Shown: positions 50,201-61,590 of the stretch, piece after piece
How positions within the stretch are numbered: position 1 is the first letter of the stretch
Layout: the number at the start of each line of letters is the position of its first letter
From: Pontederia crassipes
Taxonomy: Eukaryota; Streptophyta; Magnoliopsida; Commelinales; Pontederiaceae
DNA: 64,000 bases
Direction of reading: 5' to 3'
NCBI GenBank assembly: GCA_030549335.1
Contig: JAUKPH010000022.1
Span: 620,001-684,000 of the forward strand
The notes under the pieces: model-generated
Seen by the model: only the letters and a program-made list of their open reading frames with translations
What the model was told of the DNA's origin: nothing
The model's database searches: none
Program-made: the position numbers and the translations under genes

Positions 50201-51865
50201 TAACTCTATTTCAAACCGAAGTTGAACCGTTACAATCAAAGATAACGCTCTTGGGGATTAGAGTCTTAGTGTAAGGTTCAAAGCTATAATTTATAGATAC
50301 TTATTACAACCTTTGGGTGCCCTATGAGGTGATAGATCATTAGAACTTTAACTCTATTTGAAACCGAAGTTGAACCGTTACAATCAATGATAACGCTCTT
50401 GGGAATTAGAGACTTTGAGTAAGGTTCAAAGTTATAAGTTATAGATACTTATTACAACCTTTGGGTGCCCTAAGAGGTGATAGATCTTTAGAACTTTAAC
50501 TCTATTTCAAACCGAAGTTGAACCGTTACAATCAATGATAACGCTCTTGGGGATTAGAGTCTTAGAGTTAGGTTCAAAGCTATAAGTTATAGACACTTAT
50601 TACAACCATTGGGTGTCCTAGGAGGTGATAGATCTTTAGAACTTTAACTCTATTTCAAACCGAAGTTGAACCGTTACAATCAATGATAACGCTCTTGGGG
50701 ATTAGAGTCTTAGAGTAAGGTTCAAAGCTATAAGTTATAGATACTTATTAAATCCTTTGGGTGTCCTAGGAGGTGATAGATCTTTAGAACTTTAACTCTA
50801 TTTCAAACCGAAGTTGAACCGTTACAATCAAAGATAACGCTCTTGGGGATTAGAGTATTAGAGTTAGGTTAAAAGCTATAAGTTATAGATACTTATTACA
50901 ACCTTTCGGTGTCCTAAGAGGTGATAGATCATTAGAACTTTAACTCTATTTCAAACCGAAGTTGAACCGTTACAATCAATGATAAAGCTCTTGGGGATTA
51001 GAGACTTTGAGTAAGGTTCAAAGCTATAAGTTATAGATACTTATTACAACCTTTGGGTGCCCTAAGAGGTGATAGATCTTTAGAACTTTAACTCTATTTC
51101 AAACCGAAGTTGAACCGTTACAATCAAAGATAACGCTCTTGGGGATTAGAGTCTTAGTGTAAGGTTCAAAGCTATAATTTATAGATACTTATTACAACCT
51201 TTGGGTGCCCTATGAGGTGATAGATCTTTAGAACTTTAACTCTATTTCAAACCGAAGTTGAACCGTTACAATCAATGATAACGCTCTTGGGGATTAGAGT
51301 CTTAGAGTAAGGTTCAAAGCTATAATTTATAGATACTTATTACAACCTTTGGGTGCCCTACGAGGTGATAGATCTTTAGAAGTTTAACTCTATTTCAAAC
51401 CGAAGTTGAACCGTTACAACCAATGATAACGCTCTTGGGGATTAGAGTCTTAGAGTAAGGTTTAAAGCTATAAGTTATAGATACTTATTACATCCTTTGG
51501 GTGTCCAAGGAGGTGATAGATCTTTAGAACTTTAACTCTATTTCAAACCGAAGTTGAACCGTTACGATCAAAGATAACGCTCTTGGGGATTAGAGTCTTA
51601 GAGTAAGGTTCAAAGCTATAAGTTATAGATACTTATTACAACCTTTGGGTGCCCTAAGAAGTGATAGATCATTAGAACTTTAACTCTATTTGAAACCGAA
51701 GTTGAACCGTTACAATCAATGATAACGCTCTTGGGAATTAGAGACTTTGAGTAAGGTTCAAAGTTATAAGTTGTAGATACTTATTACAACCTTTGGGTGC
51801 CCTAAGAGGTGATAGATCTTTAGAACTTTAACTCTATTTCAAACCGAAGTTGAACCGTTACAATC
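47221..51865 (-). repeat. 15-monomer higher-order repeat (2,220 bp), about 2.1 copies
   Basis: Bases 47,281-49,440 and 49,501-51,660 look identical base for base in a by-eye comparison. Markers include TTGATCTTTAG with TTTCGAACC (47,521 and 49,741), CTTATTAAATCC (48,531 and 50,751), GGTTAAAAGC, TGTCCAAGGAGG and GTTACGATC. The first clear difference is TTATAG near 49,553 against TTGTAG near 51,773, and the copies part at about 51,866. Because 2,220 is a whole multiple of both 148 and 60, the repeat is easy to verify. It is the youngest-looking large duplication in the window. Confidence 0.92.
47589..48330 (-). repeat. Nested dimer (296 bp) in the 15-monomer repeat
   Basis: Two monomer types alternate here. 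One has GGGAATTAGAGACTTTG and TTATAAGTTATAG; the other has CTTAGTGTAAGG, ATAATTTATAG, CCCTATGAGG and GATCATTAG with TTTGAAACC. GGGAATT starts at 47,589, 47,885 and 48,181, each 296 bp apart, with an earlier one at 47,293 whose second half differs. The same dimer run recurs in the next 15-monomer copy at 49,809-50,550. This is the shortest higher-order period seen in the window. Confidence 0.85.
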
Positions 51866-54800
51866 AAAGATAACGCTCTTGGGGATTGGAATCTTAGAGT
51901 AAGGTTCAAAGCTATAATTTATAGATACTTATGACAACCTTTGGGTGCCCTAAGAGGTGATAGATCTTTAGAACTTTAACTCTATTTCAAACCGAAGTTG
52001 AACCGTTACAATCAATGATAACGCTCTTGGGGATTAGAGTCTTAGAGTTAGGTTCAAAGCTATAAGTTATAGACACTTATTACAACCTTTGGGTGTCCTA
52101 GGAGGTGATAGATCTTTAGAACTTTAACTCTATTTCAAACCGAAGTTGAACCGTTACAATCAATGATAACGCTCTTGGGAATTAGAGACTTTGAGTAAGG
52201 TTCAAAGTTATAAGTCATAGATACTTATTACAACCTTTGGGTGCCCTAAGAGGTGATAGATCTTTAGAACTTTAACTCTATTTCAAACCGAAGTTGAACC
52301 GTTACAATCAAAGATAACGCTCTTGGGGATTAGAATCTTAGAGTAAGGTTCAAAGCTATAATTTATAGATACTTATTACAACCTTTGGGTGCCCTAAGAG
52401 GTGATAGATCTTTAGAACTTTAACTCTATTTCAAACCGAAGTTGAACCGTTACAATCAATGATAACGCTCTTGGGGATTAGAGTCTTAGAGTAAGGTTCA
52501 AAGCTATAATTTATAGATACTTATTACAACCTTTGGGTGCCCTAAGAGGTGATAGATCTTTAGAAGTTTAACTCTATTTCAAACCGAAGTTGAACCGTTG
52601 CAACCAAAGATAACGCTCTTGGGAATTAGAGACTTTGAGTAAGGTTCAAAGTTATAAGTCATAGATACTTATTACAACCTTTGGGTGCCCTAAGAGGTGA
52701 TAGATCTTTAGAACTTTAACTCTATTTCAAACCGAAGTTGAACCATTACAATCAAAGATAACGCTCTTGGGGATTAGAGTCTTAGTGTAAGGTTCAAAGC
52801 TATAATTTATAGATACTTATTACAACCTTTGGGTGCCCTAAGAGGTGATAGATCTTTAGAAGTTTAACTCTATTTCAAACCGAAGTTGAACCGTTACAAC
52901 CAATGATAACGCTCTTGGGAATTAGAGACTTTGAGTAAGGTTCAAAGTTATAAGTCATAGATACTTATTACAACCTTTGGGTGCCCTAAGAGGTGATAGA
53001 TCTTTAGAACTTTAACTCTCTTTCAAACCGAAGTTGAACCGTTACAATCAAAGATAACGCTCTTGGGGATTAGAGTCTTAGTGTAAGGTTCAAAGCTATA
53101 ATTTATAGATACTTATTACAACCTTTGGGTGCCCTATGAGGTGATAGATCTTTAGAACTTTAACTCTATTTCAAACCGAAGTTGAACCGTTACAATCAAT
53201 GATAACGCTCTTGGGGATTAGAGTCTTAGAGTAAGGTTCAAAGCTATAATTTATAGATACTTATTACAACCTTTGGGTGCCCTAAGAGGTGATAGATCTT
53301 TAGAAGTTTAACTCTATTTCAAACCGAAGTTGAACCGTTACAACCAATGATAACGCTCTTGGGGATTAGAGTCTTAGAGTAAGGTTCAAAGCCATAAGTT
53401 ATAGATACTTATTACATCCTTTGGGTGTCCAAGGAGGTGATAGATCTTTAGAACTTTAACTCTATTTCAAACCGAAGTTGAACCGTTACGATCAAAGATA
53501 ACGCTCTTGGGGATTAGAGTCTTAGAGTAAGGTTCAAAGCTATAAGTTATAGATACTTATTACAACCTTTGGGTGCCCTAAGAGGTGATAGATCATTAGA
53601 ACTTTAACTCTATTTGAAACCGAAGTTGAACCGTTACAATCAATGATAACGCTCTTGGGAATTAGAGACTTTGAGTAAGGTTCAAAGTTATAAGTCATAG
53701 ATACTTATTACAACCTTTGGGTGCCCTAAGAGGTGATAGATCTTTAGAACTTTAACTCTATTTCAAACCGAAGTTGAACCGTTACAATCAAAGATAACGC
53801 TCTTGGGGATTAGAGTCTTTGAGTAAGGTTCAAAGCTATAAGTTATAGACACTTATTACAACCTTTGGGTGCCCTAAGAGGTGATAGATCTTTAGAACTT
53901 TAACTCTATTTCATACCGAAGTTGAACCGTTACAATCAAAGATAACGCTTTTGGGGATTAGAGACTTAGAGTAAGGTTCAAAGCTATAAGTTATAGATAC
54001 TTATTACAACCTTTGGGTGCCCTAAGAGGTGATAGATCTTTAAAACTTTAACTCTATTTCAAACCGAAGTTGAACCGTTACAATCAAAGATAACGCTCTT
54101 GGGGATTAGAGTATTAGAGTTAGGTTCAAAGCTATAAGTTATAGATACTTATTACAACCTTTGGGTGCCCTAAGATGTGATAGATCTTTAGAACTTTAAC
54201 TCTATTTCAAACCGAAGTTGAACCGTTACAATCAAAGATAACGCTCTTGGGGATTAGAGTCTTAGAGTAAGGTTCAAAGCTATAAGTTATAGATACTTAT
54301 TACAACCTTTGGGTGCCCTAAGAGGTAATAGATCTTTAGAACTTTAACTCTATTTCAAACCGAAGTTGAACCGTTACAATCAAAGATAACGCTCTTGGGG
54401 ATTAGAGTCTTAGAGTAAGGTTCAAAGCTATAAGTTTTAGATACTTATTACAACCATTCGGTGCCCTAAGAGGTGATAGATCATTAGAACTTTAACTCTA
54501 TTTCATACCGAAGTTGAACCGTTACAATCAATGATAACGCTCTTGGGGATTAGAGACTTTGTGTAAGGTTCAAAGTTATAAGTTATAGATACTTATTACA
54601 ACCTTTGGGTGCCCTAAGAGGTGATAGATCTTTAGAACTTTAACTCTATTTCAAACCGAAGTTGAACCGTTACAATCAAAGATAACGCTCTTGGGGATTA
54701 GAGTCTTAGAGTAAGGTTCAAAGCTATAAGTTATAGATACTTATTACAACCTTTGGGTGCCCTAAGAGGTAATAGATCTTTAGAACTTTAACTCTATTTC

Positions 54801-57800
54801 AAACCGAAGTTGAACCGTTACAATCAAAGATAACGCTCTTGGGGATTAGAGTCTTAGAGTAAGGTTCAAAGCTATAAGTTTTAGATACTTATTACAACCA
54901 TTCGGTGCCCTAAGAGGTGATAGATCATTAGAACTTTAACTCTATTTCATACCGAAGTTGAACCGTTACAATCAATGATAACGCTCTTGGGGATTAGAGA
55001 CTTTGTGTAAGGTTCAAAGCTATAAGTTATAGATACTTATTACAACCTTTGGGTGCCCTAAGAGGTGATAGATCTTTAGAACTTTAACTCTATTTCAAAC
55101 CGAAGTTGAACCGTTACAATCAAAGATAACGCTCTTGGGGATTAGAGTCTTAGAGTAAGGTTCAAAGCTATAATTTATAGATACTTATTACAACCTTTGG
55201 GTGCCCTAAGATGTGATAGATCTTTAGAACTTTAACTCTATTTCAAACCGAAGTTGAACCGTTACAATCAAAGATAACGCTCTTGGGGATTAGAGTCTTA
55301 GAGTAAGGTTCAAAGCTATAATTTATAGATACTTATTACAACCTTTGGGTGCCCTAAGAGGTGATAGATCTTTAGAAGTTTAACTCTATTTCAAACCGAA
55401 GTTGAACCGTTACAACCAATGATAACGCTCTTGGGGATTAGAGTCTTAGAGTAAGGTTCAAAGCCATAAGTTATAGATACTTATTACATCCTTTGGGTGT
55501 CCAAGGAGGTGATAGATCTTTAGAACTTTAACTCTATTTCAAACCGAAGTTGAACCGTTACGATCAAAGATAACGCTCTTGGGGATTAGAGTCTTAGAGT
55601 AAGGTTCAAAGCTATAAGTTATAGATACTTATTACAACCTTTGGGTGCCCTAAGAGGTGATAGATCATTAGAACTTTAACTCTATTTGAAACCGAAGTTG
55701 AACCGTTACAATCAATGATAACGCTCTTGGGAATTAGAGACTTTGAGTAAGGTTCAAAGTTATAAGTCATAGATACTTATTACAACCTTTGGGTGCCCTA
55801 AGAGGTGATAGATCTTTAGAACTTTAACTCTATTTCAAACCGAAGTTGAACCGTTACAATCAAAGATAACGCTCTTGGGGATTAGAGTCTTTGAGTAAGG
55901 TTCAAAGCTATAAGTTATAGACACTTATTACAACCTTTGGGTGCCCTAAGAGGTGATAGATCTTTAGAACTTTAACTCTATTTCATACCGAAGTTGAACC
56001 GTTACAATCAAAGATAACGCTTTTGGGGATTATAGACTTAGAGTAAGGTTCAAAGCTATAAGTTATAGATACTTATTACAACCTTTGGGTGCCCTAAGAG
56101 GTGATAGATCTTTAAAACTTTAACTCTATTTCAAACCGAAGTTGAACCGTTACAATCAAAGATAACGCTCTTGGGGATTAGAATCTTAGAGTAAGGTTCA
56201 AAGCTATAATTTATAGATACTTATTACAACCTTTGGGTGCCCTAAGAGGTGATAGATCTTTAGAACTTTAACTCTATTTCAAACCGAAGTTGAACCGTTA
56301 CAATCAATGATAACGCTCTTGGGGATTAGAGTCTTAGAGTAAGGTTCAAAGCTATAATTTATGGATACTTATTACAACCTTTGGGTGCCCTAAGAGGTGA
56401 TAGATCTTTAGAAGTTTAACTCTATTTCAAACCGAAGTTGAACCGTTACAACCAATGATAACGCTCTTGGGAATTAGAGACTTTGAGTAAGGTTCAAAGT
56501 TATAAGTCATAGATACTTATTACAACCTTTGGGTGCCCTAAGAGGTGATAGATCTTTAGAACTTTAACTCTATTTCAAACCGAAGTTGAACCGTTACAAT
56601 CAAAGATAATGCTCTTGGGGATTAGAGTCTTAGTGTAAGGTTCAAAGCTATAATTTATAGATACTTATTACAACCTTTGGGTGCCCTAAGAGGTGATAGA
56701 TCTTTAGAAGTTTAACTCTATTTCAAACCGAAGTTGAGCCGTTACAACCAATGATAACGCTCTTGGGAATTAGAGACTTTGAGTAAGGTTCAAAGTTATA
56801 AGTCATAGATACTTATTACAACCTTTGGGTGCCCTAAGAAGTGATAGATCATTAGAACTTTAACTCTATTTGAAACCGAAGTTGAACCGTTACAATCAAT
56901 GATAACGCTCTTGGGAATTAGAGACTTTGAGTAAGGTTCAAAGTTATAAGTTGTAGATACTTATTACAACCTTTGGGTGCCCTAAGAGGTGATAGATCTT
57001 TAGAACTTTAACTCTATTTCAAACCGAAGTTGAACCGTTACAATCAAAGATAACGCTCTTGGGGATTAGAATCTTAGAGTAAGGTTCAAAGCTATAATTT
57101 ATAGATACTTATTACAACCTTTGGGTGCCCTAAGAGGTGATAGATCTTTAGAACTTTAACTCTATTTCAAACCGAAGTTGAACCGTTACAATCAATGATA
57201 ACGCTCTTGGGGATTAGAGTCTTAGAGTTAGGTTCAAAGCTATAAGTTATAGACACTTATTACAACCTTTGGGTGTCCTAGGAGGTGATAGATCTTTAGA
57301 ACTTTAACTCTATTTCAAACCGAAGTTGAACCGTTACAATCAATGATAACGCTCTTGGGAATTAGAGACTTTGAGTAAGGTTCAAAGTTATAAGTCATAG
57401 ATACTTATTACAACCTTTGGGTGCCCTAAGAGGTGATAGATCTTTAGAACTTTAACTCTATTTCAAACCGAAGTTGAACCGTTACAATCAAAGATAACGC
57501 TCTTGGGGATTAGAATCTTAGAGTAAGGTTCAAAGCTATAATTTATAGATACTTATTACAACCTTTGGGTGCCCTAAGAGGTGATAGATCTTTAGAACTT
57601 TAACTCTATTTCAAACCGAAGTTGAACCGTTACAATCAATGATAACGCTCTTGGGGATTAGAGTCTTAGAGTAAGGTTCAAAGCTATAATTTATAGATAC
57701 TTATTACAACCTTTGGGTGCCCTAAGAGGTGATAGATCTTTAGAAGTTTAACTCTATTTCAAACCGAAGTTGAACCGTTGCAACCAAAGATAACGCTCTT

Positions 57801-60800
57801 GGGAATTAGAGACTTTGAGTAAGGTTCAAAGTTATAAGTCATAGATACTTATTACAACCTTTGGGTGCCCTAAGAGGTGATAGATCTTTAGAACTTTAAC
57901 TCTATTTCAAACCGAAGTTGAACCGTTACAATCAAAGATAACGCTCTTGGGGATTAGAGTCTTAGTGTAAAGTTCAAAGCTATAATTTATAGATACTTAT
58001 TACAACCTTTGGGTGCCCTAAGAGGTGATAGATCTTTAGAAGTTTAACTCTATTTCAAACCGAAGTTGAACCGTTACAACCAATGATAACGCTCTTGGGA
58101 ATTAGAGACTTTGAGTAAGGTTCAAAGTTATAAGTCATAGATACTTATTACAACCTTTGGGTGCCCTAAGAGGTGATAGATCTTTAGAACTTTAACTCTA
58201 TTTCAAACCGAAGTTGAACCGTTACAATCAAAGATAACGCTCTTGGGGATTAGAGTCTTAGTGTAAGGTTCAAAGCTATAATTTATAGATACTTATTACA
58301 ACCTTTGGGTGCCCTATGAGGTGATAGATCTTTAGAACTTTAACTCTATTTCAAACCGAAGTTGAACCGTTACAATCAATGATAACGCTCTTGGGGATTA
58401 GAGTCTTAGAGTAAGGTTCAAAGCTATAATTTATAGATACTTATTACAACCTTTGGGTGCCCTAAGAGGTGATAGATCTTTAGAAGTTTAACTCTATTTC
58501 AAACCGAAGTTGAACCGTTACAACCAATGATAACGCTCTTGGGGATTAGAGTCTTAGAGTAAGGTTCAAAGCCATAAGTTATAGATACTTATTACATCCT
58601 TTGGGTGTCCAAGGAGGTGATAGATCTTTAGAACTTTAACTCTATTTCAAACCGAAGTTGAACCGTTACGATCAAAGATAACGCTCTTGGGGATTAGAGA
58701 CTTAGAGTAAGGTTCAAAGCTATAAGTTATAGATACTTATTACAACCTTTGGGTGCCCTAAGAGGTGATAGATCATTAGAACTTTAACTCTATTTGAAAC
58801 CGAAGTTGAACCGTTACAATCAATGATAACGCTCTTGGGAATTAGAGACTTTGAGTAAGGTTCAAAGTTATAAGTCATAGATACTTATTACAACCTTTGG
58901 GTGCCCTAAGAGGTGATAGATCTTTAGAACTTTAACTCTATTTCAAACCGAAGTTGAACCGTTACAATCAAAGATAACGCTCTTGGGGATTAGAGTCTTT
59001 GAGTAAGGTTCAAAGCTATAAGTTATAGACACTTATTACAACCTTTGGGTGCCCTAAGAGGTGATAGATCTTTAGAACTTTAACTCTATTTCATACCGAA
59101 GTTGAACCGTTACAATCAAAGATAACGCTTTTGGGGATTAGAGACTTAGAGTAAGGTTCAAAGCTATAAGTTATAGATACTTATTACAACCTTTGGGTGC
59201 CCTAAGAGGTGATAGATCTTTAAAACTTTAACTCTATTTCAAACCGAAGTTGAACCGTTACAATCAAAGATAACGCTCTTGGGGATTAGAGTATTAGAGT
59301 TAGGTTCAAAGCTATAAGTTATAGATACTTATTACAACCTTTGGGTGCCCTAAGATGTGATAGATCTTTAGAACTTTAACTCTATTTCAAACCGAAGTTG
59401 AACCGTTACAATCAAAGATAACGCTCTTGGGGATTAGAGTCTTAGAGTAAGGTTCAAAGCTATAAGTTATAGATACTTATTACAACCTTTGGGTGCCCTA
59501 AGAGGTAATAGATCTTTAGAACTTTAACTCTATTTCAAACCGAAGTTGAATCGTTACAATCAAAGATAACGCTCTTGGGGATTAGAGTCTTAGAGTAAGG
59601 TTCAAAGCTATAAGTTTTAGATACTTATTACAACCATTCGGTGCCCTAAGAAGTGATAGATCATTAGAACTTTAACTCTATTTCATACCGAAGTTGAACC
59701 GTTACAATCAATGATAACGCTCTTGGGGATTAGAGACTTTGTGTAAGGTTCAAAGCTATAAGTTATAGATACTTATTACAACCTTTGGGTGCCCTAAGAG
59801 GTGATAGATCTTTAGAACTTTAACTCTATTTCAAACCGAAGTTGAACTGTTACAATCAAATATAACGCTCTTGGGGATTAGAGTCTTAGAGTAAGGTTCA
59901 AAGCTATAAGTTATAGATACTTATTACAACCTTTGGGTGCCCTAAGAGGTAATAGATCTTTAGAACTTTAACTCTATTTCAAACCGAAGTTGAACCGTTA
60001 CAATCAAAGATAACGCTCTTGGGGATTAGAGTCTTAGAGTAAGGTTCAAAGCTATAAGTTTTAGATACTTATTACAACCATTCGGTGCCCTAAGAGGTGA
60101 TAGATCATTAGAACTTTAACTCTATTTCATACCGAAGTTGAACCGTTACAATCAATGATAACGCTCTTGGGGATTAGAGACTTTGTGTAAGGTTCAAAGC
60201 TATAAGTTATAGATACTTATTACAACCTTTGGGTGCCCTAAGAGGTGATAGATCTTTAGAACTTTAACTCTATTTCAAACCGAAGTTGAACCGTTACAAT
60301 CAAAGATAACGCTCTTGGGGATTAGAGTCTTAGAGTAAGGTTCAAAGCTATAATTTATAGATACTTATTACAACCTTTGGGTGCCCTAAGATGTGATAGA
60401 TCTTTAGAACTTTAACTCTATTTCAAACCGAAGTTGAACCGTTACAGTCAAAGATAACGCTCTTGGGGATTAGAGTCTTAGAGTAAGGTTCAAAGCTATA
60501 ATTTATAGATACTTATTACAACCTTTGGGTGCCCTAAGAGGTGATAGATCTTTAGAAGTTTAACTCTATTTCAAACCGAAGTTGAACCGTTACAACCAAT
60601 GATAACGCTCTTGGGGATTAGAGTCTTAGAGTAAGGTTCAAAGCCATAAGTTATAGATACTTATTACATCCTTTGGGTGTCCAAGGAGGTGATAGATCTT
60701 TAGAACTTTAACTCTATTTCAAACCGAAGTTGAACCGTTACGATCAAAGATAACGCTCTTGGGGATTAGAGTCTTAGAGTAAGGTTCAAAGCTATAAGTT

Positions 60801-61590
60801 ATAGATACTTATTACAACCTTTGGGTGCCCTAAGAGGTGATAGATCATTAGAACTTTAACTCTATTTGAAACCGAAGTTGAACCGTTACAATCAATGATA
60901 ACGCTCTTGGGAATTAGAGACTTTGAGTAAGGTTCAAAGTTATAAGTCATAGATACTTATTACAACCTTTGGGTGCCCTAAGAGGTGATAGATCTTTAGA
61001 ACTTTAACTCTATTTCAAACCGAAGTTGAACCGTTACAATCAAAGATAACGCTCTTGGGGATTAGAGTCTTTGAGTAAGGTTCAAAGCTATAAGTTATAG
61101 ACACTTATTACAACCTTTGGGTGCCCTAAGAGGTGATAGATCTTTAGAACTTTAACTCTATTTCATACCGAAGTTGAACCGTTACAATCAAAGATAACGC
61201 TTTTGGGGATTATAGACTTAGAGTAAGGTTCAAAGCTATAAGTTATAGATACTTATTACAACCTTTGGGTGCCCTAAGAGGTGATAGATCTTTAAAACTT
61301 TAACTCTATTTCAAACCGAAGTTGAACCGTTACAATCAAAGATAACGCTCTTGGGGATTAGAATCTTAGAGTAAGGTTCAAAGCTATAATTTATAGATAC
61401 TTATTACAACCTTTGGGTGCCCTAAGAGGTGATAGATCTTTAGAACTTTAACTCTATTTCAAACCGAAGTTGAACCGTTACAATCAATGATAACGCTCTT
61501 GGGGATTAGAGTCTTAGAGTAAGGTTCAAAGCTATAATTTATGGATACTTATTACAACCTTTGGGTGCCCTAAGAGGTGATAGATCTTTA
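51640..61590 (-). repeat. 35-monomer higher-order repeat (5,180 bp), about 1.9 copies
   Basis: Period 5,180 bp = 35 x 148. Markers are GCCCTAAGAA (51,651 and 56,831), TTGTAGATAC (near 51,771 and 56,951), TAAGTCATAG, TTTCATACCG (53,911 and 59,091), TAAGTTTTAG (54,431 and 59,611), AGCCATAAG (near 55,462 and 60,642), TATAGACTTAG (near 56,031 and 61,211) and TTTATGGATAC (near 56,349 and 61,529). Roughly ten scattered single-base differences were seen between copies, for example near 51,889, 52,770, 53,020, 53,521, 54,371 and 55,267. The copies separate at about 56,412 and 61,592. Confidence 0.9.
54290..55170 (-). repeat. Nested trimer (444 bp) in the 35-monomer repeat
   Basis: Three-monomer period: GAGGTAATAG at 54,324 and 54,768, TAAGTTTTAG at 54,431 and 54,875, CCATTCGGTGCC, TTTCATACCG and GACTTTGTGTAAGG all repeat after 444 bp. 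About two copies are present. The same arrangement occurs 5,180 bp on, at about 59,470-60,350, so it predates the 35-monomer duplication. Confidence 0.85.
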
